NCBI GenBank assembly: GCA_902592325.1
Contig: CACJEC010000001.1
Location: 1 to 64,000 of the forward strand
Source: an uncultured Pelagibacteraceae bacterium
GTDB taxonomy: Bacteria > Pseudomonadota > Alphaproteobacteria > Pelagibacterales > Pelagibacteraceae
Reading direction: 5' to 3'
Length of the DNA stretch: 64,000 nucleotides
A program made the translations under genes and the position numbers. Position 1 is the stretch's first letter, and each line of letters opens with the position of its first letter. The notes under the pieces were generated by a model. The model saw nothing but the letters and a program-made list of their open reading frames with translations, was not told the DNA's origin and searched no databases. Of the stretch, positions 43,770 to 52,189 are shown in pieces.

Positions 43770-44822
43770 TTACGAATTAGATTTATTTCCAACAATTTCA
43801 GTAAAATTTTTAACCCCTTCTTTTAATAATATTTCACATAGTTCATTTTTAATTATGTTTACTATATTGGGCCCTTTATAAACCATCCCAGTATAAAGCT
43901 GAATATAATCTGCTCCAGCCAAAAATTTATTGTAAGCACTTAAACCAGAGTCTACTCCACCAACCCCTATGATTCTAATCTTATTTTTTATACGTTCATA
44001 AAACTTACTAATTAATAAATTTGATTTATCTTCTATAGGTTTTCCAGATAAACCACCTTTTTGATATTTTTGAATACCTATTAATTTTTCTCTCATGGCG
44101 TTTGAAGTGTTTGAAATTATAATAGCTTCTACTTCGTTATTTATTAATACTTCTGAAATTTTTTCTATCTCATTATCATTTATGTCTGGAGCAATCTTTA
44201 CTACGATAGGTATTTTAGAATTAAGATTTATTTTTTCTTTTTTTATTTCTTTTAACAACTCATCCAATCGTGTTTGATCATGAAAATTTCTTAAGTTTTC
44301 AGTATTTGGAGATGAAATATTAATCGTTATATAATCAGCATATTTATAGAAGATTCTAAGTCCTGATATGTAGTCTTCAAGTCTATTTTTGGTATCTTTA
44401 TTGGGACCAATATTTACACCTAGTATACCACTTTTTGAATTTCTCTTAATTCTATCTAAAATATTTTGAGCTCCATGATTATTAAATCCTAAGCGATTTA
44501 TTAATGCTTCATCCTCCACTAATCTAAAAACTCTTGGTTTTGGATTGCCAAACTGACTTAACGGGGTAATAGTGCCAACTTCTACAAAGCCAAATCCTAG
44601 TTTAAATAACTGATTATAAACCTCTGCATTTTTATCAAAACCAGCAGCCATCCCTATTGGATTTTTTAAATCTTTATTAAATAGTTTTGCTTTTAACAAA
44701 AAGTCATTTTCTTTGTGCTTAAACAGATTTGGTACAAAATTATATTTCAAAGATTTAATTGCTAAAGTGTGTGCTTTTTCTGGATCTAATTTGAAAATTA
44801 GTGATCTTAAATTTGAAAACAT
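43770..44822 (-). CDS. pyrD: Dihydroorotate dehydrogenase (quinone), class 2
   Basis: The 350-residue protein has the class 2 layout: an N-terminal membrane-associating helix (LDPEKAHTLAIKSL), NPIGMAAGFDKNAEVYN near residue 55, GFGFVEVGTITPL, NRLGFNNHGA near 110, NISSPNTENLRNF with the catalytic Ser near 176, and C-terminal GVGGVDSGLSAYNKFLAGADYIQLYTGMVY. It oxidises dihydroorotate to orotate and gives electrons to quinone in the inner membrane, the fourth step of pyrimidine synthesis. Its ATG at 44822 overlaps the lysS stop by one base. Confidence 0.96.
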   Translation of the reverse strand: MFSNLRSLIFKLDPEKAHTLAIKSLKYNFVPNLFKHKENDFLLKAKLFNKDLKNPIGMAAGFDKNAEVYNQLFKLGFGFVEVGTITPLSQFGNPKPRVFRLVEDEALINRLGFNNHGAQNILDRIKRNSKSGILGVNIGPNKDTKNRLEDYISGLRIFYKYADYITINISSPNTENLRNFHDQTRLDELLKEIKKEKINLNSKIPIVVKIAPDINDNEIEKISEVLINNEVEAIIISNTSNAMREKLIGIQKYQKGGLSGKPIEDKSNLLISKFYERIKNKIRIIGVGGVDSGLSAYNKFLAGADYIQLYTGMVYKGPNIVNIIKNELCEILLKEGVKNFTEIVGNKSNS

Positions 44823-46384
44823 TATTTAATTTTTTTTATTATAAGCTCTTTAGTTTCATTAACACCAAAAAAACTTATAAAAAATCCCATACGCGGTCCA
44901 TCTTTATCACCAAAAATAACTTGATAAATCAATTTAAACCAATCTCTAAGATTTTCTGAATAACCATTTTCTTTACCAGTAGAATATATCAATGTTTGAA
45001 TGTCCTCTGGAGACATTTGATCGTTACATTTTTCAAGAGTTTTAATTAGTGCCTCTAAGGCAAGCTTTTCATTTTTATTGGGTAATTTATAATTTTTTTG
45101 CGATTTTATTACATCATTAAAATATTTAATTGCATATCCTACAAGTCCATCAAATATTGGATAATCTTTTTTATTTATATCTTTTTTATATCTCTTAACA
45201 AATTTCCATAAAAGATCTTTAGAGTCTGCATTACTAGTTTCCACAAGATTTAATAACATTGAAAATGACATAATTGAATTTTCTTTTGGAATTTGTCCAT
45301 TATGAACATGCCACACTGGATTCATTAATATTTGTAATTCATCTTGTTTTTTTGCTTTTTCGATAAAATCTAAATACTCATCTACTGCCTTTGGAACTAT
45401 TTCTTTATAAAGTTTTTTTGCTCTTTTTGGATTTTGATACATATACAATGATAAACTTTCAGGAGATGCGTATTTGAGCCACTGATCGATTGTAATTCCA
45501 TTTCCTTTAGATTTTGAGATTTTTTCTCCTTTTTCATCTAAAAATAATTCATAAGTGAAACCAGAAGGATTTTTTTTTCCAAGCAATTTTATAATTTTTG
45601 TCGATAAAATTGCACTCTCAATAAGATCTTTTCCATACATCTCAAAATCAACATCTAATGCATACCATCTCATAGCCCAGTCTACTTTCCACTGAAGCTT
45701 GCAGTTTCCATCTAAAATATTTTTCTCTAATTTTTTTCCATTATTGTCAAAAATTATTTTTGAATTATCTTTATCAATTTCTAAAACTGGTATTTCTAAA
45801 ACATGTCCACTTTCAGGACATATTGGTAAAAATGGACAATATGTTTTTTGTCTTTCTTTACCTAAAGTTGGTAAAATTATATTCATTATGCCATCATAGT
45901 TTTCTAAAATTTTTTGAAGTGTGGAATTAAAAAATCCAGATTTATATAATGATGTTGAGCTTTTAAAGGAATAATTAAAATTAAAACTATCTAAAAAATT
46001 TTTAAGCATTTCATTATTATGTTCCCCAAAACTTTTAAATTTATTGAATGGATCTGGAACATCAGTTAAAGGTTTATGTAAATTTTCTTTTAATAATTTT
46101 TGATTGGGTACGTTATCAGGAACTTTTCTAAGTCCATCCATGTCGTCAGAAAAAGTAATAATTTCTGTTGGAAGATCTGTTAATTGTTTTAAAGCATTTA
46201 CCATCATCGAAGTTCTTGCAACTTCTCCAAAAGTCCCTATGTGAGGCAATCCACTGGGACCATATCCAGTTTGGAGAGTAATCTTGTCTTTTTTTTCAAT
46301 AAATAATTTTCTTTCACGAAGCATTTTTTTTGCTTCAACAAATGGCCAGGCATTAGTTTTATCTAGATTTTCTTTTTTTATCAT
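44822..46384 (-). CDS. lysS: Lysyl-tRNA synthetase, class I
   Basis: The 520-residue protein is the class I LysRS, not the common class II form. It has the HIGH-like GPSGLPHIGTFGE near residue 43, a cysteine pair region around TYCPFLPICPESGH, a KMSKS equivalent KISKSKGNG near 286, and the class I LysRS C-terminal helical bundle (about 340-520). It charges tRNA-Lys with lysine in the cytoplasm. Class I LysRS is known in archaea, spirochetes and many alphaproteobacteria. Overlap with pyrD by one base suggests a common transcript. No class II lysS is in this window. Confidence 0.96.
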   Translation of the reverse strand: MIKKENLDKTNAWPFVEAKKMLRERKLFIEKKDKITLQTGYGPSGLPHIGTFGEVARTSMMVNALKQLTDLPTEIITFSDDMDGLRKVPDNVPNQKLLKENLHKPLTDVPDPFNKFKSFGEHNNEMLKNFLDSFNFNYSFKSSTSLYKSGFFNSTLQKILENYDGIMNIILPTLGKERQKTYCPFLPICPESGHVLEIPVLEIDKDNSKIIFDNNGKKLEKNILDGNCKLQWKVDWAMRWYALDVDFEMYGKDLIESAILSTKIIKLLGKKNPSGFTYELFLDEKGEKISKSKGNGITIDQWLKYASPESLSLYMYQNPKRAKKLYKEIVPKAVDEYLDFIEKAKKQDELQILMNPVWHVHNGQIPKENSIMSFSMLLNLVETSNADSKDLLWKFVKRYKKDINKKDYPIFDGLVGYAIKYFNDVIKSQKNYKLPNKNEKLALEALIKTLEKCNDQMSPEDIQTLIYSTGKENGYSENLRDWFKLIYQVIFGDKDGPRMGFFISFFGVNETKELIIKKIK

Positions 46385-46472
46385 GAATTACACTTTAATA
46401 TTATTATTATAGTGAATTTACTAATTCTTATAGAGTTGAAATTTATTTACCATAAAATAATGTCCTTTCAAA

Positions 46473-47912
46473 ATGCCTAATTATAAAACTGTTTTTTTTA
46501 CACTTGGAATTTTACAAATAATTCTCGGAGTATTCATGTTTATTCCAATTATATTTCAATTTATCTATTCAGAGGTTGATTCATCTTTTCTTGGAGCATC
46601 AATTGTTACCATAATTTTCGGTACCTTATTTTTTTTGTCTAATCTAGATCATGAAAAAAGACTAACATTACAGCAAGCATTTCTACTAACAGCTTTATCT
46701 TGGTTAAGTATTGCAATATTTGGTTCACTGCCTTTCATTTTTTCTGATTTAAATTTCTCATTTACTAATGCATTTTTTGAAAGCATGTCTGGAATAACAA
46801 CAACAGGCTCTACAATTATTTCCAATTTAAATGAAATGCCCAAAAGTATTTTACTTTGGAGAGCGATTCTACAATGGTTAGGAGGTATTGGAATAATTAT
46901 TATGGCAATTACCTTGATGCCAATTATGAATGTTGGAGGAATGCAATTATTTAAAATCTCAAGTAATGACTCATCAGAAAAAATATTACCTAAATCAAAA
47001 GAAATTGCTCTACGTTTGATATATATTTATTCATCACTAACTTTACTTTGTGGTCTGACATATAAAATTTTTGGTATGAGTTTTTTTGATAGCTTAACTC
47101 ACTCAATGACAACAATAGCTACTGGAGGGTTTTCTAATTATAATGAATCTATCCGTTTTTTTAATAGTGTTTCAATTGAAATATCTGCAATGATATTTAT
47201 CATTTTAGGAAGTTTACCATTTATTACATATATTAAATTTATTAGTGGAAATAAAAAAATTTTAGTTAATGATACCCAGATAAAAACTTTTTTTAAAATA
47301 ATCTTAACCAGTATAATTATTTTATCAATTTATTTAATATTAAGTGAAACAGCAGAATTAAATCTAAGATCAGTACTATTTAATACAATTTCTATATTAA
47401 CTGGCACGGGTTATGTTAATGCAGAATTTGATACATGGGGTAGTTTTACATTAGTTTTATTTTTAGGATTAATGTTTATAGGAGGATGTGCAGGATCTAC
47501 CACATGTGGTATTAAGATATTTAGATTTCAAATATTGTTTTTGTTTGTAAAAAATCAACTAAAAAAAATTATATATCCTAGGGGAGTTTTTGTTTTAAAA
47601 TACGATCAAAGTCCGATTGATAATAAATTTATATCTTCAATTATTTCTTTTATTTATATGTATTTAATTATTTTTTTTATTTTAACAGCCTTATTATCTT
47701 TAACTGGTTTAGATTTTATAACATCAATTTCTGGAGCAGCTACATCAATTTCTAATGTGGGGCCTGGGTTAGGATCTGTTATTGGGCCTAATGGTAATTT
47801 TTCTTCTCTTCCTGATATTTCAAAATGGATTTTAACCTTAGGCATGATTCTAGGTAGACTTGAATTATTTGCAATATTAGTATTATTCTTACCTTCTTTT
47901 TGGAGAAACTAA
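46473..47912 (+). CDS. trkH: TrkH-type potassium uptake protein
   Basis: The 479-residue inner-membrane protein has about ten helices and four P-loops. ITTTGSTIISNL, IATGGFSNYNESI, ILTGTGYVNAEFDTWGS and SNVGPGLGSVIGPNGN are the four K+ filter segments, with Gly at the selectivity position in each. FIGGCAGSTTCGIKIFRF is also typical. It is the ion-conducting part of the Trk system; gating by NAD-binding TrkA, whose gene is not in this window, is usual. The stop lies two bases before the following permease gene. Confidence 0.95.
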   Translation: MPNYKTVFFTLGILQIILGVFMFIPIIFQFIYSEVDSSFLGASIVTIIFGTLFFLSNLDHEKRLTLQQAFLLTALSWLSIAIFGSLPFIFSDLNFSFTNAFFESMSGITTTGSTIISNLNEMPKSILLWRAILQWLGGIGIIIMAITLMPIMNVGGMQLFKISSNDSSEKILPKSKEIALRLIYIYSSLTLLCGLTYKIFGMSFFDSLTHSMTTIATGGFSNYNESIRFFNSVSIEISAMIFIILGSLPFITYIKFISGNKKILVNDTQIKTFFKIILTSIIILSIYLILSETAELNLRSVLFNTISILTGTGYVNAEFDTWGSFTLVLFLGLMFIGGCAGSTTCGIKIFRFQILFLFVKNQLKKIIYPRGVFVLKYDQSPIDNKFISSIISFIYMYLIIFFILTALLSLTGLDFITSISGAATSISNVGPGLGSVIGPNGNFSSLPDISKWILTLGMILGRLELFAILVLFLPSFWRN

Positions 47913-47914
47913 TT

Positions 47915-49291
47915 ATGATTGAAATTAAAAAACAAACACTATCTGAAACATTTTCAATTTATTTTGATAAGAGAATGTTAAAAATTTTATTATTAGGATC
48001 GATCTCAGGATTTCCATGGGTTTTAATTGGAAGTAGTCTTAGTTTATGGCTTAAAGAAGATGGTCTTAGTAGATCAACAATAGGATGGGCTGGTCTAATT
48101 TTTGGCGTATATGCATTTAACTATTTATGGGCACCATTGGTAGACCGGGTTCATATTCCTTTCCTTACAAAAAAAATTGGGCATAGACGTGGGTGGATCG
48201 TATTGATGCAATTAATAATTTTAGCCTCTTTAGTCTTATGGAGCTTAATTAATCCTACTGAAAATTTAGCATTGATAATTACAGTTGGACTTATAATTGC
48301 GATAGCTTCTGCAACACAAGATATTACGGTTGATGCTCTAAGAATTGAACAAATTGGTGAAAATGAGGGTAAGTCTATGGCTGCTGGCGCTGCAATGGCT
48401 GTAGTTGGATGGTGGAGTGGTTATAAATTAGGTGGAGTACTCGCTTTATTTTCAGCCGAATATTTTCAAAAGTTAGGTTTTGAAAATTATTGGCAAATTA
48501 CTTTTTTGATACTCGGCGTTTTGATTATTTTAATGAACATTGGTCTTATGTTCATTAAAGAGCAAAATTCTGATGAAAGAATAGTCAAACAAGCTTTAAA
48601 TGACAAAATTATTTCTGAAAAATTAGGAAATAATAATTTTATTTCTAATTTTATTACGTGGATTGGTGGCACAATAAGTGGTCCTATAATTAGTTTTTTC
48701 AAGAAAAACGGCCTCTCTGTAGCACTTGGAATTTTATCTTTTGTTTTTTTATTTAAAGTTGGAGAAGCTTTCTTAGGGAGGATGTCTATAATCTTTTACA
48801 AAGAAATTGGATTTAGTAAATCAGATATAGCAATTTATTCTAAAACCTTGGGTTGGATTACAACTGTTATTTTTACTCTTCTCGGTGGACTTTTTGTTAT
48901 TAGATCGGGCGTTTTAAAAGCAATGTTTCTTGCAGGAATTATTATGGCATGCACTAACTTATTATTTAGTGTTCTAGCATGGAGTGATAAATCTGAATTG
49001 TTATTTGCAATTGCAGTTATATTTGATGATATTGCAGCTGCATTTGCAACAGTAGCATTTGTGGCATTTATTTCATTACTAGTAGACAGAGCTTATACAG
49101 CGACGCAGTATGCACTTCTGGCTTCAATCGGAACTGCTGGAAGAACAACTCTCGCATCTTCTTCAGGAGCACTAGTTGATTGGTTAAACGGTAATTGGGG
49201 ATTATTTTTTATCCTAACAGCTTTAATGGTAATTCCTTCTTTAATAATTTTATGGTCAATGAAAAATAAATTAAAATTAAGTGAAAAATAA
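47915..49291 (+). CDS. ampG: AmpG-like major facilitator permease
   Basis: ATG at 47915, with GGAG eight bases upstream, is chosen over a TTG at 47900. The 458-residue protein has about 12-14 helices and the AmpG/PAT-family patterns GISGFPWVLIGSSLSLWLKEDGLSRS at the start, YAFNYLWAPLVDRV near 66, SATQDITVDALRIEQ near 129, and FDDIAAAFATVAFVAFISLLVDRAYTATQYAL near 376. AmpG brings GlcNAc-anhydroMurNAc-peptides from periplasm to cytoplasm for cell-wall recycling. The following NlpC/P60 hydrolase gene overlaps it by 11 bases, and other recycling genes (murU/amgK) are in the window, supporting the role. Confidence 0.9.
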   Translation: MIEIKKQTLSETFSIYFDKRMLKILLLGSISGFPWVLIGSSLSLWLKEDGLSRSTIGWAGLIFGVYAFNYLWAPLVDRVHIPFLTKKIGHRRGWIVLMQLIILASLVLWSLINPTENLALIITVGLIIAIASATQDITVDALRIEQIGENEGKSMAAGAAMAVVGWWSGYKLGGVLALFSAEYFQKLGFENYWQITFLILGVLIILMNIGLMFIKEQNSDERIVKQALNDKIISEKLGNNNFISNFITWIGGTISGPIISFFKKNGLSVALGILSFVFLFKVGEAFLGRMSIIFYKEIGFSKSDIAIYSKTLGWITTVIFTLLGGLFVIRSGVLKAMFLAGIIMACTNLLFSVLAWSDKSELLFAIAVIFDDIAAAFATVAFVAFISLLVDRAYTATQYALLASIGTAGRTTLASSSGALVDWLNGNWGLFFILTALMVIPSLIILWSMKNKLKLSEK

Positions 49292-50033
49292 TTTTTATAA
49301 TAAACCAATTGAAAATGTATATTCAAAACCATATACAAATTCTGAAGTTTCTACGCAAATTTTATATGGTGAGAAATTTAAAATCATTTTTAAAAAAAAA
49401 GGTTGGCTTAAAATTAAAACTAATTTTGATAGATATTCAGGTTTTATCAAAAATGATGTTTTTACAACTTCATTTAAACCTTACTATAAAATTTTTTCAA
49501 CAAAAAGTTTGATATATAGAAAAACTAAATCTAATTTTATAGAAACTAAAAAATACTTGTATTTTTCTAGTGAGATTCAAAATTTAGAATATAATAAAAA
49601 TTATATAAGATTTGATAAAAATAAGTGGATAAAAAAAAAACATTTAAAAAAAATAAATCATGTTGAAAAAAATTATAAAAAAATTTTAAAACTTTTTTTA
49701 AATACAAAATATTTATGGGGTGGAAAAAGTGTAGATGGTATTGACTGTTCTGCTCTTATTCAATTATTCTTTAAATATAATAGAAAATTTTTTCCTAGGG
49801 ATACAAAAGATCAAGTTAGATATTGTAAAAAAAAAATTAATAAAATTTTTAAAGATGGAGATATTATTTTTTGGAAAGGCCATGTTGGTCTTTGTCTAAG
49901 TAGAAAAAAATTAATTCACGCTTATGGACCTAGAAAAAAAGTATTAATTATGCCTATAAAAAAAACCATAAACTTAATTTTTAAAACAGCAAATCTTGAA
50001 GTTAAAAAAATCAGTAGTATCAAAAGATATTAA
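49281..50033 (+). CDS. NlpC/P60 cysteine peptidase with SH3-like region, GTG start
   Basis: The start is GTG at 49281, inside the end of the AmpG-like gene. The 250-residue protein has an N-terminal SH3-like part (residues about 1-110: YTNSEVSTQILYGEKFKI, WLKIKTNFDRYSGFI) and a C-terminal NlpC/P60 domain with catalytic Cys156 in GIDCSALI, His201 in WKGHVGLCLS and a third polar residue near His213. There is no signal peptide, so it is cytoplasmic, like dipeptidyl-peptidase VI, which cuts muropeptide stems. Together with the AmpG-like permease it would split imported murein peptides. It shares a TTAA stop with tyrA. Confidence 0.9.
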   Translation: MKNNFYNKPIENVYSKPYTNSEVSTQILYGEKFKIIFKKKGWLKIKTNFDRYSGFIKNDVFTTSFKPYYKIFSTKSLIYRKTKSNFIETKKYLYFSSEIQNLEYNKNYIRFDKNKWIKKKHLKKINHVEKNYKKILKLFLNTKYLWGGKSVDGIDCSALIQLFFKYNRKFFPRDTKDQVRYCKKKINKIFKDGDIIFWKGHVGLCLSRKKLIHAYGPRKKVLIMPIKKTINLIFKTANLEVKKISSIKRY

Positions 50034-50926
50034 TTTCTACCAAAATCAGGCTTATTAACATCTTGCTTTAATTTAATTATTTTTGTTCTTACTTTTTTTG
50101 TTTGAACAAGCTTTTTTAAGATTGATTTATTATTTTGTGAATTAATATCTTTTTTAAATGCAATTAAATTTCTAATAAATAAATTAATTGCTTTTGTAAT
50201 ATTTTTTTTATTATTAAAAAAAATATCTCTCCACATAATTTCATTTGATGCTGCTATCCTTGAAAAATCTCTTAATCCTCCTGCACTATATTTAATTAAA
50301 TCATAGTTTTGCTTTTTCTCAAACTCTTGTGCTGACTTAACTAAATTATAAGCAACTAAGTGTGGTAAATGACTTGTTATAGAGAAAATTTTATCATGTT
50401 TTTCAGATGTCATAATAACTGTTTTACAACCAATCTTTTTCCAAAATTTATTCAAAATATTCAAATGATTTTTTTTTGTATTTTTTTCCTTAATCAAAAT
50501 ACACCATCTATTTTCAAACATATCAGACTTACCATGTTCAGGTCCACTAACCTCTGAACCTGCTATTGGATGACTTGAGACCCAAGAAATTCCTTTTTTA
50601 AGAAATTTTTTTATCATTTTTGATGACTGAGTTTTTGAAGAACCAATATCAGTAATCAAACAATTGGGTGAAACAAAATTATTAACTTTGAGAATAATAT
50701 TTTTATATTCACTCATTGGTGTACAAAAAAAAATTAAATCACTATTTATTACTCCTTCCTTTAATGACTTAACAATTCTTCCAGGTAAATTAAGTTTTTT
50801 TATTTTTAAAATATTTTTTTTTGATTTTTCATAAATAAATATTTTTTTAGCTATTTTTTTTTGCTTTATAGATCTTAACAAAGATGAACCAAGTAAACCA
50901 CAACCTATTATTAAAATATTTTTCAT
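50030..50926 (-). CDS. tyrA: Prephenate (or arogenate) dehydrogenase
   Basis: The 298-residue protein starts with a Rossmann GCGLLGSSLLRSIK, followed by DLIFFCTPMSEY near residue 65, DIGSSKTQSSK near residue 94, and SHPIAGSEVSGPEHG near residue 117, the active-site stretch. SAGGLRDFSRIAASNEIMWRDIF near 215 is the C-terminal helical-domain signature. It oxidatively decarboxylates prephenate (or arogenate) on the way to tyrosine. It is a stand-alone dehydrogenase without chorismate mutase or ACT domain. It is adjacent to hisC: its ATG at 50926 follows the hisC stop, a pairing common in alphaproteobacteria. Confidence 0.93.
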   Translation of the reverse strand: MKNILIIGCGLLGSSLLRSIKQKKIAKKIFIYEKSKKNILKIKKLNLPGRIVKSLKEGVINSDLIFFCTPMSEYKNIILKVNNFVSPNCLITDIGSSKTQSSKMIKKFLKKGISWVSSHPIAGSEVSGPEHGKSDMFENRWCILIKEKNTKKNHLNILNKFWKKIGCKTVIMTSEKHDKIFSITSHLPHLVAYNLVKSAQEFEKKQNYDLIKYSAGGLRDFSRIAASNEIMWRDIFFNNKKNITKAINLFIRNLIAFKKDINSQNNKSILKKLVQTKKVRTKIIKLKQDVNKPDFGRN

Positions 50927-52009
50927 CTAACTTAATATTCCTTTTACAGTGCTCATAAAATTTAAATTTTCTTTAGCTGATCCAATAGTTAATCTTAGTT
51001 TATTTTTAATATTATAACCAGATTCAGTTGATCGTAAAATAATCCCTTTCTTTTTTAAATTTTGATAAAAAAAATTTGCTGAATATTTACTCTTTTCAAA
51101 ATTAAGTAGTAGAAAATTTGCAGATATATCATTCGAAAAAATACCGTAATTTTCAAGAAATTTTTTAATTTTTTTCGCATAAAACAAATTGTGTTTAATT
51201 GATTTATTAATAAATTTTTTGTCCTTAAGAGACTCAGCAGCAACTAATTGGGCCATGCCATTCACATTAAAGGGTGGTTTAATAACATTTAATGCATCAA
51301 TTATTTTTTTTGATCCATATCCCCATCCAACTCTCAAAGAGGCTAATCCAAAAATTTTTGAAAACGTTCTCAGAATAAAAACATTTTCTTTGTTTTTAAA
51401 TAAGTCTAGGCCAGAAGAATAGTTTGAATTTTTCATATATTCTGCATATGCATCATCAATTACTAGTAAAATATTTTTATTCAATTTTTTTCTCAGCTCT
51501 AATACTTCCTTTTTGGTTAAGAAAGTTCCAGTTGGATTATTTGGATTTGCTATAAAAACAATTTTAGTTTTATTAGTAACTTTTTTTAAAATTTCTTTAA
51601 TTGAAATTTTAAAATTTATCTCTTTTGAAAATACTACTTTTGCACCAACAATTTTTGAGTAAATTCTATACATCAAAAAACTATATTCTGGTAAAATTAC
51701 CTCATCTTTTGGATTTAAAAATAACTGACAAATCATTTGAATAACTTCATCTGAACCAGCTCCACAAATAATTTTTTCTGAATTACATTTATAGGTTTTA
51801 GATATAGATTTTCTTAAATTTGTAGACTTCCCATCTGGGTATTTATTTAAATTTAAATTTTTATTTAAAATAATTTTTTTAGCTTTTGGACTCATGCCCA
51901 AAGCAGACTCGTTTGCTGATAATTTTATCACTTTTCTTAATTTTTTAACTTTAGCTTTTCCAGGCTTATAAGCTTCAAAATTAAATTTTTTGAATTTTAG
52001 AGTAATCAT
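50927..52009 (-). CDS. hisC: Histidinol-phosphate aminotransferase family enzyme
   Basis: The 360-residue PLP fold type I protein has IKLSANESALGMSPKAK near residue 29, GAGSDEVIQMICQLFLNPKDEV near 78, ANPNNPTGTFL near 155, DDAYAEYM near 185, and the PLP-Lys in TFSKIFGLASLRVGWG near 218. It is HisC-like and, being beside tyrA, may serve aromatic amino-acid transamination as well as histidine synthesis, as in other alphaproteobacteria. The divergent metX gene begins about 180 bases away. The ATG at 52009 has no clear Shine-Dalgarno. Confidence 0.92.
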   Translation of the reverse strand: MITLKFKKFNFEAYKPGKAKVKKLRKVIKLSANESALGMSPKAKKIILNKNLNLNKYPDGKSTNLRKSISKTYKCNSEKIICGAGSDEVIQMICQLFLNPKDEVILPEYSFLMYRIYSKIVGAKVVFSKEINFKISIKEILKKVTNKTKIVFIANPNNPTGTFLTKKEVLELRKKLNKNILLVIDDAYAEYMKNSNYSSGLDLFKNKENVFILRTFSKIFGLASLRVGWGYGSKKIIDALNVIKPPFNVNGMAQLVAAESLKDKKFINKSIKHNLFYAKKIKKFLENYGIFSNDISANFLLLNFEKSKYSANFFYQNLKKKGIILRSTESGYNIKNKLRLTIGSAKENLNFMSTVKGILS

Positions 52010-52082
52010 TTTTTTAAATTTATGAGCTCTTTATAGATAAAATTACAATTTTTTATAGAGAATAAGAAGGATTTTTAAAAAA

Positions 52083-52111
52083 TTGACATAATAAATAAGT
52101 TCTAGTAAAAA
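52083..52111 (+). promoter_or_regulatory. Sigma-70-type promoter before the SAM-II aptamer
   Basis: TTGACA at 52083-52088 is a perfect -35. A 17-base spacer leads to TAAAAA at 52106-52111, a weak -10. Transcription would begin about 52117-52119, at the first base of the aptamer. Confidence 0.6.
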
Positions 52112-52117
52112 AAATAT

Positions 52118-52168
52118 GCGCTGATTTAACTGAATTGCGAGCGCTTAAAAAAAACCGCTAAAATAGTT
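52118..52168 (+). promoter_or_regulatory. SAM-II riboswitch before metX
   Basis: GCGCU (52118-52122) pairs with AGCGC (52140-52144) to form P1. The loop begins GAUUUAAC and contains UUGC as in SAM-II. The conserved tail has CCGCUAAAA (52155-52163). The pseudoknot arm AACU (52128-52131) pairs with AGUU (52165-52168), a covarying form of the usual AACC/GGU pairing. SAM-II aptamers bind S-adenosylmethionine and shut off methionine genes in alphaproteobacteria. With the metX start only 22 bases downstream, control of ribosome access is likely. Confidence 0.9.
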
Positions 52169-52189
52169 TTTTTTCTCACAATTCAAATT

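Noticed and set aside
47900-47914. TTG start for the AmpG-like gene
   Set aside because: ATG at 47915 has a GGAG in front and begins the family-like sequence; the TTG lies inside the trkH end.
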